A DNA stretch of 64,000 nt from Allobosea sp. WAO. GTDB lineage: Bacteria > Pseudomonadota > Alphaproteobacteria > Rhizobiales > Beijerinckiaceae. The position numbers and the translations under genes are program-made. This document shows positions 1 through 7,345 of the stretch, piece by piece. The DNA is taken from contig NZ_JXTJ01000007.1 of assembly GCF_001509835.1 (NCBI RefSeq), positions 248,001 to 312,000 of the forward strand. Direction: 5' to 3'. How positions within the stretch are numbered: position 1 is the first letter of the stretch; every line of letters starts with the position of its first letter. The notes beneath the pieces were generated by a model that worked only from the letters and a program-made list of their open reading frames with translations, ran no database searches and was not told the origin of the DNA.

Positions 1-695
1 GCCGGATCGTCCTTGGAACCGACATTGGCCGAGCAGTGCATCGGCACCACGCCCTTGGTCGGCAGGGTGTAGTTCAGATAGGTGAAGACCGACTTCTTCA
101 TCTCGCCGGCATAGGCGGAGCCGCCGATCAGCACGATCTTGCGGGTGAAGTCGATGGCGATCACCGTCTCGCTGCGGCAGCCATGGCGCTTCGGGTCGGC
201 GCGGAAGCTCGGCAGGTCGACGATGGTCAGCTCGGGCACGTAGGAGGCGATCTCGGCCGCCTCGGGGCGGATCAGGAGATTGCGGATGAAGAGCGAGTGC
301 CAGGCGAGCTCGGTGAAGACGCGCGCCTTGACCCGGTGGGCCGGGTCGGCGCCGCCATAGAGGTCCTGCGCGAAGAGCTCGCGGCCTTCGGCATGCTTCA
401 GGAAATCTGCGAGCAGGACATCGAACTGCTCGGACGAGATCGCGCCGTTGTTCTCCCACCAGACGGTGTTCTCGGTCAGCGCGTCCTTGACGACGAACTT
501 GTCCTTGGGCGAGCGGCCGGTATGGCTGCCGGTGTCGGCGCAGAGCGCGCCGCCGCGGGCGATCTGCGACTCGCCGCGCTTCAGCGACTCCTCATAGAGC
601 CGCGCCGCCTCGAGATTCCAGTAGACCGCCTTGAGTCGCTGCAGCCCGAATTTGTCGGCGCCGTAAGCGGCGTTGACGTGACCGATGGTCTCCAC
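1..695 (-). CDS. pckA: Phosphoenolpyruvate carboxykinase (ATP), 3' part cut by window edge
   Basis: Converts oxaloacetate and ATP to phosphoenolpyruvate, CO2 and ADP, the first step of gluconeogenesis, in the cytosol. The first ~230 residues are present; the gene runs off the left edge. The translation starts [17 protein letters not shown] and contains the N-terminal ATP-PCK signatures [13 protein letters not shown] (substrate-binding Arg), [28 protein letters not shown] and [15 protein letters not shown], with [18 protein letters not shown] typical of the ATP-dependent type. I chose the GTG at 693-695 because AGGAGG lies about seven bases upstream; an ATG at 712-714 is out of frame. Placing pckA next to chvI/chvG is the usual rhizobial arrangement, here with a HugZ-like gene between. 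Confidence in identity is very high; the catalytic P-loop part is outside the window. Confidence 0.97.
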   Translation of the reverse strand, partial: METIGHVNAAYGADKFGLQRLKAVYWNLEAARLYEESLKRGESQIARGGALCADTGSHTGRSPKDKFVVKDALTENTVWWENNGAISSEQFDVLLADFLKHAEGRELFAQDLYGGADPAHRVKARVFTELAWHSLFIRNLLIRPEAAEIASYVPELTIVDLPSFRADPKRHGCRSETVIAIDFTRKIVLIGGSAYAGEMKKSVFTYLNYTLPTKGVVPMHCSANVGSKDDP

Positions 696-867
696 TGGCA
701 ATTCCTCCTGCCATGTAGCCGCCTGCTTTGGACGCCGGCGCTTGGGGATGTAGCGGGGTCAGACCATGCCGACCCGCGCGGAAGGGCGATGAATGCGACG
801 GCTCTTTAGGCGCATGATGAGGCCGGCTCAAGTCACCTGGAAAGCGCGCAATCGGGGGATCTCCAAC

Positions 868-878
868 TAAATCGTTTA
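868..878. promoter_or_regulatory. Candidate LacI-type operator upstream of pckA
   Basis: TAAATCGTTTA is an imperfect palindrome with the TAAA and TTTA arms exact and a central CG-containing core. It lies 173 bases upstream of the pckA start, in an AT-rich patch of an otherwise GC-rich 211-base gap. In Sinorhizobium pckA is controlled by a LacI-family regulator (PckR), and LacI-family sites commonly centre on CG. The match is by shape only; I do not recall the exact PckR consensus. Confidence 0.25.
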
Positions 879-906
879 AAAACTCGGGCGTGGTGAATGG
901 TCGCGG

Positions 907-1656
907 TCAGGCCGCGCCGCGCGCTTTCCCCGCCAACGCGACCAATGTCTTGCGCAGCGCGTCGGGGCTGGTCACCGGCTCGTCGAAGTTGAGGCGCAGC
1001 GCCTGATCACCGAGGGCTAGATCGCAACCGTCCGGGTCGAGGCCGCTGATCCGCCAGGCGCCGTCCTTGGCACCGAGCAGCGCCGTCGCATAGAGGCCGA
1101 CCGCATCGGCGTGGTCGGAGTTCATGTGCTCGACCGCACCTTCCTCCGCCTCGATCAGCGCTGCCGCCTGCGTGCAGTCGCTCATGATGTCGGGCGCCTC
1201 GAGCTCATAGGCCTTGCCGAATCCACCATTCAGGCTGGCGCGCTCGAGCTTGAGGGCGAAGAAGGAAAAATCGGGGAAATCCGCGTAGAGCGAGGCTTTC
1301 GGCTGCCTTGCGAGGAAGCGCCGGCGAATGCGCCGCCCGTCCTCGCTGTCGCGCTCGATCTTTTCGGCGCGCGCCAGCAGCGTAATGCGCGGATGGGCGA
1401 GCGGATCGCCCTTTCCGCCGGGCGCGATCAGCAGAGAGGCGCGCGGATCGGCCTCGAGATTGCCGGTATGGCCCGAGAGCGCGGAGATCAGGATCAGCGG
1501 CGTGCCGTCGACGTCCGTGGCGAGGCTGGTCAGGCTGGCGAAGGGGTGACCGTCAGGAGTCAGCGTCGCCAGGGCTGCCGAGCGCGCACTGCGCAGGAGG
1601 GTCTTCGCCAGGCCGCGCGCAGTCGCGTCGGTCGGGCGGATCGGATCGATCGCCAT
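907..1656 (-). CDS. HugZ-like FMN-binding split-barrel / DUF2470 protein
   Basis: 249 residues. Residues about 15-150 form a pyridoxamine-5'-phosphate-oxidase-like split barrel (AALATLTPDGHPFASLTSLA, LLIAPGGKGDPLAHPRITLLARA). Residues about 165-245 match the DUF2470 haem-utilisation domain, with the EGAVEHMNSDHADAVGLYA motif. This pair is the HugZ family, whose characterised members bind or degrade haem; others are of unknown function. The ATG at 1654-1656 begins MAIDPIRP, with a weak GGAAA upstream; the open frame continues much further upstream only as the antisense shadow of chvI/chvG. It sits between pckA and chvI and diverges from chvI, so it interrupts the usual pckA-chvI adjacency. The substrate is unknown. 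Confidence 0.85.
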   Translation of the reverse strand: MAIDPIRPTDATARGLAKTLLRSARSAALATLTPDGHPFASLTSLATDVDGTPLILISALSGHTGNLEADPRASLLIAPGGKGDPLAHPRITLLARAEKIERDSEDGRRIRRRFLARQPKASLYADFPDFSFFALKLERASLNGGFGKAYELEAPDIMSDCTQAAALIEAEEGAVEHMNSDHADAVGLYATALLGAKDGAWRISGLDPDGCDLALGDQALRLNFDEPVTSPDALRKTLVALAGKARGAA

Positions 1657-1794
1657 GGCACTTTTCCGTTGTTGCCGGGTTTTTCGAAGGAGACGTAGCG
1701 AAACCGCCTTGGCTTGGCTAGATTGCAGCCATGCTTTGGCCGTTCTCGCGCGAGAGTGGACCCTTTGATTGCAACGTCGAAAGATGAAAGCCTT

Positions 1795-2496
1795 ATGCCA
1801 ACCATTGCGCTGGTCGACGACGACCGCAACATCCTGACGTCGGTCTCCATTGCACTCGAGGCCGAAGGATACCGGATTCTGACCTATACCGACGGCGCCT
1901 CGGCACTGGACGGGCTGAAGCAGAATCCGCCGGACCTCGCGATCTTCGACATCAAGATGCCGCGCATGGACGGGATGGAGCTGCTGCGCCGCCTGCGCCA
2001 GAAATCCGACCTGCCGGTGATCTTCCTGACCTCGAAGGACGAGGAGATCGACGAGCTCTTCGGCCTGAAGATGGGCGCCGACGACTTCATCCGGAAGCCG
2101 TTCTCGCAGCGCCTTTTGGTCGAGCGCGTCAAGGCGATCCTGCGCCGCGCCGGCGCCAAGGATGCGGCCGTCCCCGCCCGCACCGAGGACGCCAAGGCGC
2201 TCGAGCGCGGCCTGCTGCGCATGGACCCGGAGCGCCACACCTGCACCTGGAAGGGCGAGCCGGTGACGCTGACGGTGACCGAATTCCTGATCCTGCAGTC
2301 GCTGGCGCAGCGGCCGGGCGTGGTGAAGAGCCGCAACGCCCTGATGGACGCCGCCTATGACGACGAGGTCTATGTCGACGACCGCACGATCGACAGCCAC
2401 ATCAAGCGGCTGCGCAAGAAGTTCAACCAGGTCGATGCCGAATTCGACATGATCGAGACCCTCTACGGCGTCGGCTATCGCTTCAAGGAGAGCTGA
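1795..2496 (+). CDS. chvI: Two-component response regulator ChvI
   Basis: 233 residues, OmpR/PhoB type. The N-terminal receiver has the acidic patch D8-D10 and the phosphoacceptor D52 ([12 protein letters not shown]), with the conserved Lys in FIRKPF. The C-terminal winged helix covers about 130-232 ([40 protein letters not shown]). The N-terminus [20 protein letters not shown] is nearly that of rhizobial ChvI, which fixes the ATG at 1795 rather than the in-frame ATG at 1714. ChvI is phosphorylated by the following ChvG kinase and controls envelope, acid-response and exopolysaccharide genes in rhizobia. It diverges from the HugZ-like gene; 63 bases separate it from chvG. Confidence 0.96.
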   Translation: MPTIALVDDDRNILTSVSIALEAEGYRILTYTDGASALDGLKQNPPDLAIFDIKMPRMDGMELLRRLRQKSDLPVIFLTSKDEEIDELFGLKMGADDFIRKPFSQRLLVERVKAILRRAGAKDAAVPARTEDAKALERGLLRMDPERHTCTWKGEPVTLTVTEFLILQSLAQRPGVVKSRNALMDAAYDDEVYVDDRTIDSHIKRLRKKFNQVDAEFDMIETLYGVGYRFKES

Positions 2497-2559
2497 GCCC
2501 GGCATCGGTGCCGCCGATAACGGATTCACAGGCTCGCATGGCGAGGGTATGAGCCGGTT

Positions 2560-4365
2560 ATGGCGACGATCGAACAGGATGGGCCCCGCCCCGCCGCACC
2601 GGGCTGGAGTTCGACGCTGCGCCGCCGGCTGGCGCTGATCGGCCGGCGGGCGCTGCGCGCCGTGTCGGCCCGCGCCGCCTCGAGCCTGACGCGGCGCATC
2701 GTCGTGCTCAACCTGGCCGGGCTCGTCGCTCTGCTCGTCGGCTTCCTCTATCTCAACCAGTTTCGCGAGGGGCTGATCGAGGCGCGGGTCCAGAGCCTTC
2801 TGACCCAGGGCGAGATCATCGCCGGCGCGATCGCCGCCTCGGCCACGGTCGAGACCGACACGATCGCGATCGACCCCGACAAGCTCTTGCAGATGCAGGC
2901 CGGCGAGAGCGGCTCGATCGCCGAGGATCCGCTCGATTTCTCGATCAATCCGGAAAAGGTCGCGCCGCTGCTGCGCCGGCTGGTCACCCCGACCAAGACC
3001 CGCGCCCGGATCTACGACAAGGACGGGATGCTGACGCTCGATTCGCGCAATCTCTATACACGCGGCGACATCATGCGGCTCGACCTGCCGCGCGTCGGCG
3101 AATCCGACGAGCCGCCGCTGCTGGAGCGGACCTGGAACCTGTTCCGCAACCGGCTCGGGCGCGCCGACCTGCCGGTCTATGACGATTTCGCCAATGCCAA
3201 CGGCAAATCCTATACCGAGGTCGCCCGGGCGCTGGCCGGCTCTCCGGCGAGCGTCGTGCGGGTCAACACCCGCGGCGAGACCATCGTCTCGGTGGCGGTT
3301 CCGGTGCAGCGCTTTCGGGCCGTGCGCGGCGCCCTGCTGCTCTCGACGCAAGGCGGCGACATCGATGCCGTCATCGCCTCCGAGCGCTACGCCATCTTCC
3401 AGGTCTTCGCCGTCGCCGCCGGCGTGATGATCGTGCTGTCGGTGCTGCTGGCCGGCACCATCGCCGAACCGATCCGCAAGCTCGCGGACGCCGCCCAGCG
3501 TGTCCGCCGCGGGGTCAAGTCACGCGAGGAGGTGCCGGACTTCTCCAGCCGCCATGACGAGATCGGCCATCTCTCGACCTCGTTCCGCGAGATGACGCGC
3601 GCCCTCTACGACCGCATCGAGGCGATCGAGAGCTTCGCAGCCGACGTCGCGCATGAACTCAAGAACCCGCTGACCTCGATGCGCAGCGCCGTGGAGACCC
3701 TGCCGCTCGCCAGGACGGAGGAGGCACGCGGGCGCCTGCTTGCGGTGATCCAGCACGATGTGAAGCGGCTCGACCGGCTGATCTCGGACATCTCCGACGC
3801 CTCGCGCCTCGACGCCGAGCTCGCCCGCGACGATGCCGTGCCACTCGATGTCGCGCAGCTGCTCGAGGCAGTGGTCTCGGTGCAGAACCAGACCCGCCGC
3901 GAGGGCCAGCCCGAGGTCGAGCTTTCGGTCGAGCGGCGCGGGCAGCGGCCGGCCGCACCTGCGGGCAGCAGCGTCTTCCGCGTGCTCGGCCATGATTCCC
4001 GCCTCGGCCAGGTCATCGTCAACCTGATCGAGAACGCCCGCTCCTTCTCGCCGGCGGACAAGCCGGTCAAGGTCAAGCTCTCGCGCGTCGCCGGCGACGT
4101 GCTGATCACCGTCGAGGATGACGGGCCCGGCATCCCCCCGCACGCGCTGGAGCGAATCTTCGAGCGCTTCTATACCGACCGGCCGGAGCACGGCTTCGGC
4201 CAGAATTCCGGCCTCGGCCTGTCGATCTCGCGCCAGATCGTCGAAGCGCATCGCGGCTCGATCCGGGCCGAGAACCGCTACGAATCCGCGCAATCCGAGG
4301 GCGAGGACAAGCGCCTCGGCGCCCGCTTCGTCGTGCGCCTGCCGGCGGCACCGCAACCGGCATGA
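2560..4365 (+). CDS. chvG: Sensor histidine kinase ChvG
   Basis: 601-residue inner-membrane sensor kinase. A basic N-terminus is followed by a first membrane helix at about 47-65 (VVLNLAGLVALLVGFLYLN). A periplasmic sensing region follows to about 285, then a second helix (VFAVAAGVMIVLSVLLAG) and a HAMP linker. HisKA has the phosphoacceptor H365 in VAHELKNPLTSM. The ATPase has N-box VNLIENARSFS, G1 EDDGPGIPP and G2 GLGLSIS. It is the partner of ChvI; in Sinorhizobium and Agrobacterium the pair responds to envelope and acid stress and is held in check by periplasmic ExoR. exoR is not in this window. The stop overlaps the hprK start as ATGA, so chvG, hprK and probably the PTS genes are co-transcribed. 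Confidence 0.96.
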   Translation: MATIEQDGPRPAAPGWSSTLRRRLALIGRRALRAVSARAASSLTRRIVVLNLAGLVALLVGFLYLNQFREGLIEARVQSLLTQGEIIAGAIAASATVETDTIAIDPDKLLQMQAGESGSIAEDPLDFSINPEKVAPLLRRLVTPTKTRARIYDKDGMLTLDSRNLYTRGDIMRLDLPRVGESDEPPLLERTWNLFRNRLGRADLPVYDDFANANGKSYTEVARALAGSPASVVRVNTRGETIVSVAVPVQRFRAVRGALLLSTQGGDIDAVIASERYAIFQVFAVAAGVMIVLSVLLAGTIAEPIRKLADAAQRVRRGVKSREEVPDFSSRHDEIGHLSTSFREMTRALYDRIEAIESFAADVAHELKNPLTSMRSAVETLPLARTEEARGRLLAVIQHDVKRLDRLISDISDASRLDAELARDDAVPLDVAQLLEAVVSVQNQTRREGQPEVELSVERRGQRPAAPAGSSVFRVLGHDSRLGQVIVNLIENARSFSPADKPVKVKLSRVAGDVLITVEDDGPGIPPHALERIFERFYTDRPEHGFGQNSGLGLSISRQIVEAHRGSIRAENRYESAQSEGEDKRLGARFVVRLPAAPQPA

Positions 4366-4814
4366 CCTCAATGCGCTCTGAAAATCTCCATGCCGGCGCC
4401 GTCGCGATCGGCGAAGATGGCATCCTGATCCGCGGCCCCGCCGGCTCCGGCAAGTCGAGCCTGGCGCTGGCCCTGATCGGCCTCGCGAAGGCGCAGGGCC
4501 GCTTCGCCCGGCTGGTCTCCGACGACCGGACCCGGATCACGGCGCATGCCGGGCGGCTGATCGCCCGGCCGGTCGCGCCACTGGAAGGGCTGGTCGAGCG
4601 GCGCGGCCTCGGGTTGACGCCCGAGCCGCATCTCGCCGCGGTGGTGATCCGCCTAATCGTCGACTGCGGCACCGAGCCGCAGCGCATGCCGGAGCCGGAA
4701 GAGCTGGTCGAAACCCTCGCCGGCATCGCCCTGCCGCGCCTGCAGGTGCTGGGGCGGGCCGGCGACGAGCGCCTGGTGCTGACTGCCCTCGGACTTTTCC
4801 ACGATGCCGGCTAA
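4362..4814 (+). CDS. hprK: HPr kinase/phosphorylase, short alphaproteobacterial form
   Basis: 150 residues, about half the Firmicutes enzyme; the N-terminal regulatory domain is absent, as is usual in Alphaproteobacteria. The P-loop GPAGSGKSS is at about 25-33, followed by the acidic VSDDRT segment and the VERRGLGL region. The enzyme would phosphorylate a Ser of HPr and remove the phosphate. It overlaps chvG by four bases and lies 102 bases before manX and ptsH, so kinase, EIIA and HPr form one regulatory set beside the ChvGI system. Confidence 0.93.
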   Translation: MTSMRSENLHAGAVAIGEDGILIRGPAGSGKSSLALALIGLAKAQGRFARLVSDDRTRITAHAGRLIARPVAPLEGLVERRGLGLTPEPHLAAVVIRLIVDCGTEPQRMPEPEELVETLAGIALPRLQVLGRAGDERLVLTALGLFHDAG

Positions 4815-4916
4815 GTCGGATTCGACGAGTTCGAGACAATGGCTTGCCTATCCTTCGCACCTGCCGCATAAACCGCGACCTTGTCCGGGCGCGCAGGCGC
4901 TCTCCGGTGGTGTTGA

Positions 4917-5318
4917 ATGATCGGACTAGTGCTTGTGACGCATGGGCACCTGGCGACGGAATTCCGCGCCGCCCTTGAACACGTCGTCGGCCCCCAAACC
5001 AACCTGGCCACCATCGCCATCGCGCCCGATGACGACATGGAAGGGCGCCGCCGCGACATCATCGCGGCCGTCGAGCAGGTCGAGACCGGCAGCGGCGTCA
5101 TCGTACTGACCGACATGTTCGGCGGCACACCCTCCAACCTCGCCATCTCGGTGATGGAGCCGGGCCGTATCGACGTCGTCGCCGGCATCAACCTGCCGAT
5201 GCTGATCAAGCTCGCCAGCGTGCGCGAGGAGAAGACCCTCGACGAGGCCGTCACCAGCGCGCAGGATGCCGGCCGCAAATACATCACGGTCGCCAGCCGC
5301 GTACTGGCTGGCAAATGA
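4917..5318 (+). CDS. manX: PTS system mannose-type EIIA domain protein
   Basis: 133 residues, a free-standing EIIA(Man) domain. The phosphorylatable histidine is H9 in LVLVTHGHLA; VLTDMFGGTPSNLAIS is the second family signature. No EIIB, EIIC or EIID gene is nearby, so it cannot transport sugar alone; in Alphaproteobacteria such proteins are taken to belong to a regulatory PTS fed by EI-Ntr (PtsP). The end overlaps ptsH as ATGA, which argues for translational coupling. The ATG at 4917 has GGTGG about 8 bases upstream. Confidence 0.94.
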   Translation: MIGLVLVTHGHLATEFRAALEHVVGPQTNLATIAIAPDDDMEGRRRDIIAAVEQVETGSGVIVLTDMFGGTPSNLAISVMEPGRIDVVAGINLPMLIKLASVREEKTLDEAVTSAQDAGRKYITVASRVLAGK

Positions 5319-5653
5319 GGCCCGAATTGGACGAGATGCGCGAAGAGGATTGCGACTGCCCCGAGGTCGAGATCCCGGCCGGCGCCGTCCATGGCGAGTT
5401 CGAGATCGTCAACAAGAAGGGCCTGCACGCCCGTGCCACCGCGAAATTCGTGCAATGCGCCTCGAATTTCGATGCCGACATCACCGTGACCCGCTGCGGC
5501 GAAACGGTCGGCGCGACCTCGATCATGGGCATCCTGACGCTCGGCGCCGGCATCGGCTCGACCATCACCGTCGTCGCCCGAGGCAGCGAAGCCCAGCAGG
5601 CGCTGAAGGCGCTGGAGACGCTGGTCGCCGACAAGTTCGGCGAAGGCGAGTAG
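5315..5653 (+). CDS. ptsH: Phosphocarrier protein HPr
   Basis: 112 residues, longer than typical HPr (about 88) because of an acidic N-terminal extension with two Cys (EEDCDCPEVE). The catalytic His is H38 in NKKGLHARATAKF. The Ser-46-type region (ATSIMGILTLGAG) is the expected HprK target. A second Met at residue 8 is a possible start, but the ATGA overlap with manX supports the first. HPr relays phosphate between EI-Ntr and the EIIA proteins and is the substrate of the adjacent HprK. Confidence 0.94.
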   Translation: MRPELDEMREEDCDCPEVEIPAGAVHGEFEIVNKKGLHARATAKFVQCASNFDADITVTRCGETVGATSIMGILTLGAGIGSTITVVARGSEAQQALKALETLVADKFGEGE

Positions 5654-5781
5654 GTTTTCGACCTCTAAGGCCGGGCGGAGCTAGCCCGGGAATTTCCTGC
5701 AGAACGAGATACAGGTCGTGCGTTCCCGGCACGAGACGCTCGCGCTCGGGCTGGGCATGACCTGTTTCCCGTGTCGCAGCG

Positions 5782-5809
5782 AAAGACATAAAGACATCTT
5801 TATATCTTT
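5782..5809. promoter_or_regulatory. 28-base near-perfect palindrome upstream of ahcY (probable ArsR/SahR-type operator)
   Basis: Arms AAAGACATAAAGA (5782-5794) and TCTTTATATCTTT (5797-5809) pair at 12 of 13 positions around a central CA; the inner ATAAAGA/TCTTTAT core is exact. It is strikingly AT-rich for this genome and lies about 70 bases before the ahcY start, where an operator is expected. ArsR-family SahR/SamR regulators that sense S-adenosylhomocysteine or SAM are predicted to control ahcY and methionine genes in proteobacteria through AT-rich palindromes. Assignment to that family is inference. Confidence 0.6.
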
Positions 5810-5838
5810 GATTGCGCTCGGCCGACGCCCCTGCTAGA

Positions 5839-5877
5839 GAGCGCTCCATCATCACAGAACCATCGATTGGAGCGCTC
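5839..5877 (+). promoter_or_regulatory. 5'-leader hairpin covering the ahcY Shine-Dalgarno
   Basis: GAGCGCTCC (5839-5847) and GGAGCGCTC (5869-5877) are exact inverted repeats, 9 base pairs with a 21-base loop. The right arm contains GGAG, which is the only good ribosome-binding site for the GTG at 5880, so folding would hide it. The core GAGCGCTC is itself a palindrome, so the same sequence can also be read as two copies of a DNA site. The SAH riboswitch consensus is not visible here. Confidence 0.45.
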
Positions 5878-5879
5878 CC

Positions 5880-7280
5880 GTGTCGAAGCAGGACTACGTC
5901 GTCAAGGACATCACCCTTGCGGATTACGGCCGCAAGGAAATCAACATGGCCCAGGACGAGATGCCGGGCCTGATGGCGATCCGCGCCGAGCACAAGGGCA
6001 AGGCCCCGCTGAAGGGCGCCCGCATCGCCGGCTGCCTGCACATGACCATCCAGACCGCCGTGCTGATCGAGACGCTGACCGAACTCGGCGCCGACGTCCG
6101 CTGGTCCTCCTGCAACATCTTCTCGACCCAGGACCACGCCGCCGCCGCGATCGCCGCGACGGGCGTGCCGGTCTTCGCCATCAAGGGCGAGACGCTGGAG
6201 GAGTACTGGGAGTACGTGCTGCGCACCGCGACCTGGGGCGATGGCGGCACGCCGAACATGATCCTCGACGATGGCGGCGACCTGACCATGCTGATCATCC
6301 TCGGCGCCGAGGCCGAAGCCGGCAATGCCGCCTTCCTCGACAAGCCGGGCAATGAGGAAGAGACGATCTTCTTCAAGCTGATCAAGCGCGAGCTGGCCGC
6401 CAATCCAGGCTGGTTCACCAAGACCCGCGCCGCGATCAAGGGCGTCTCGGAAGAGACCACCACCGGCGTGCATCGTCTTTACGAACTCGCCAAGGCCGGC
6501 CGCCTGCCCTTCCCGGCGATCAACGTCAACGATAGCGTCACCAAGTCGAAGTTCGACAACCTCTATGGCTGCCGCGAGTCGCTGGTCGACGCCATCCGCC
6601 GCGGCACCGACGTGATGATGTCGGGCAAGGTCGCGGTCGTCGCCGGCTATGGCGACGTCGGCAAGGGCTCGGCCGCCTCGCTGCGCCAGGCCGGCTGCCG
6701 CGTGCTCGTCACCGAGATCGACCCGATCTGCGCCCTGCAGGCGGCGATGGAGGGCTACGAGGTCGTCACCATGGAGGACGCCACCTCGCGCGGCGACATC
6801 TTCGTGACCGCCACCGGCAATTGCGACGTCATCACCGTCGACCATATGCGCGCGATGAAGCACCGCGCCATCGTCTGCAATATCGGCCATTTCGACTCGG
6901 AGATTCAGGTCGCCGGCCTGAAGAACTTCAAGTGGGACAACGTCAAGCCGCAGGTCGACGAGGTCGAATTCCCCGACGGCAAGCGCATCATCCTGCTCTC
7001 GGAAGGCCGCCTGGTGAACCTCGGCAACGCGACCGGCCACCCGTCCTTCGTGATGTCCTGCTCGTTCTCGAACCAGACGCTCGCCCAGATCGAGCTGTGG
7101 AACCACCACGCCAAGTACGAGAACAAGGTCTACACCCTGCCCAAGCACCTCGACGAGAAGGTCGCGGCGCTGCATCTCGCCAAGGTCGGCGCGAAGCTCA
7201 CCGTGCTGACCGACGCGCAGTCGAAGTATCTCGGCGTGGCGCAGGCCGGGCCGTTCAAGCCGGAGCTCTACCGCTACTGA
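5880..7280 (+). CDS. ahcY: Adenosylhomocysteinase (S-adenosyl-L-homocysteine hydrolase)
   Basis: 466 residues, full length. It hydrolyses S-adenosylhomocysteine to adenosine and homocysteine, which removes the inhibitory product of SAM-dependent methylation. The N-terminal substrate domain has [15 protein letters not shown] and [16 protein letters not shown]; the NAD-binding Rossmann segment is [13 protein letters not shown], and the C-terminus KPELYRY is the family ending. The start is GTG at 5880 with GGAG at 5869-5872. An operator-like palindrome and a hairpin precede it and an intrinsic terminator follows, so it looks like a single-gene unit even though it follows ptsH as in other rhizobia. 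Confidence 0.98.
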   Translation: MSKQDYVVKDITLADYGRKEINMAQDEMPGLMAIRAEHKGKAPLKGARIAGCLHMTIQTAVLIETLTELGADVRWSSCNIFSTQDHAAAAIAATGVPVFAIKGETLEEYWEYVLRTATWGDGGTPNMILDDGGDLTMLIILGAEAEAGNAAFLDKPGNEEETIFFKLIKRELAANPGWFTKTRAAIKGVSEETTTGVHRLYELAKAGRLPFPAINVNDSVTKSKFDNLYGCRESLVDAIRRGTDVMMSGKVAVVAGYGDVGKGSAASLRQAGCRVLVTEIDPICALQAAMEGYEVVTMEDATSRGDIFVTATGNCDVITVDHMRAMKHRAIVCNIGHFDSEIQVAGLKNFKWDNVKPQVDEVEFPDGKRIILLSEGRLVNLGNATGHPSFVMSCSFSNQTLAQIELWNHHAKYENKVYTLPKHLDEKVAALHLAKVGAKLTVLTDAQSKYLGVAQAGPFKPELYRY

Positions 7281-7304
7281 GCGGCCAGACCTGCTGAGAA
7301 GACG

Positions 7305-7333
7305 AAAGCCCGGCCTCGCGCCGGGCTTTTTTC
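7305..7333 (+). terminator. Rho-independent terminator after ahcY
   Basis: AAAGCCCGG (7305-7313) and CCGGGCTTT (7321-7329) form a 9-pair stem with a short loop, followed by a T run. It lies 25 bases after the ahcY stop and just before the convergent end of the AI-2E transporter gene. Confidence 0.9.
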
Positions 7334-7345
7334 ATGCCGCTCGTT

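Noticed and set aside
907-3351. 814-residue open frame on - strand
   Set aside because: Only its last 249 codons (HugZ-like) are real; the rest is antisense to chvI/chvG, caused by high GC at third positions.
5700-5880. SAH riboswitch before ahcY
   Set aside because: The conserved core I know for SAH riboswitches is not visible; only a hairpin and a DNA palindrome are present.
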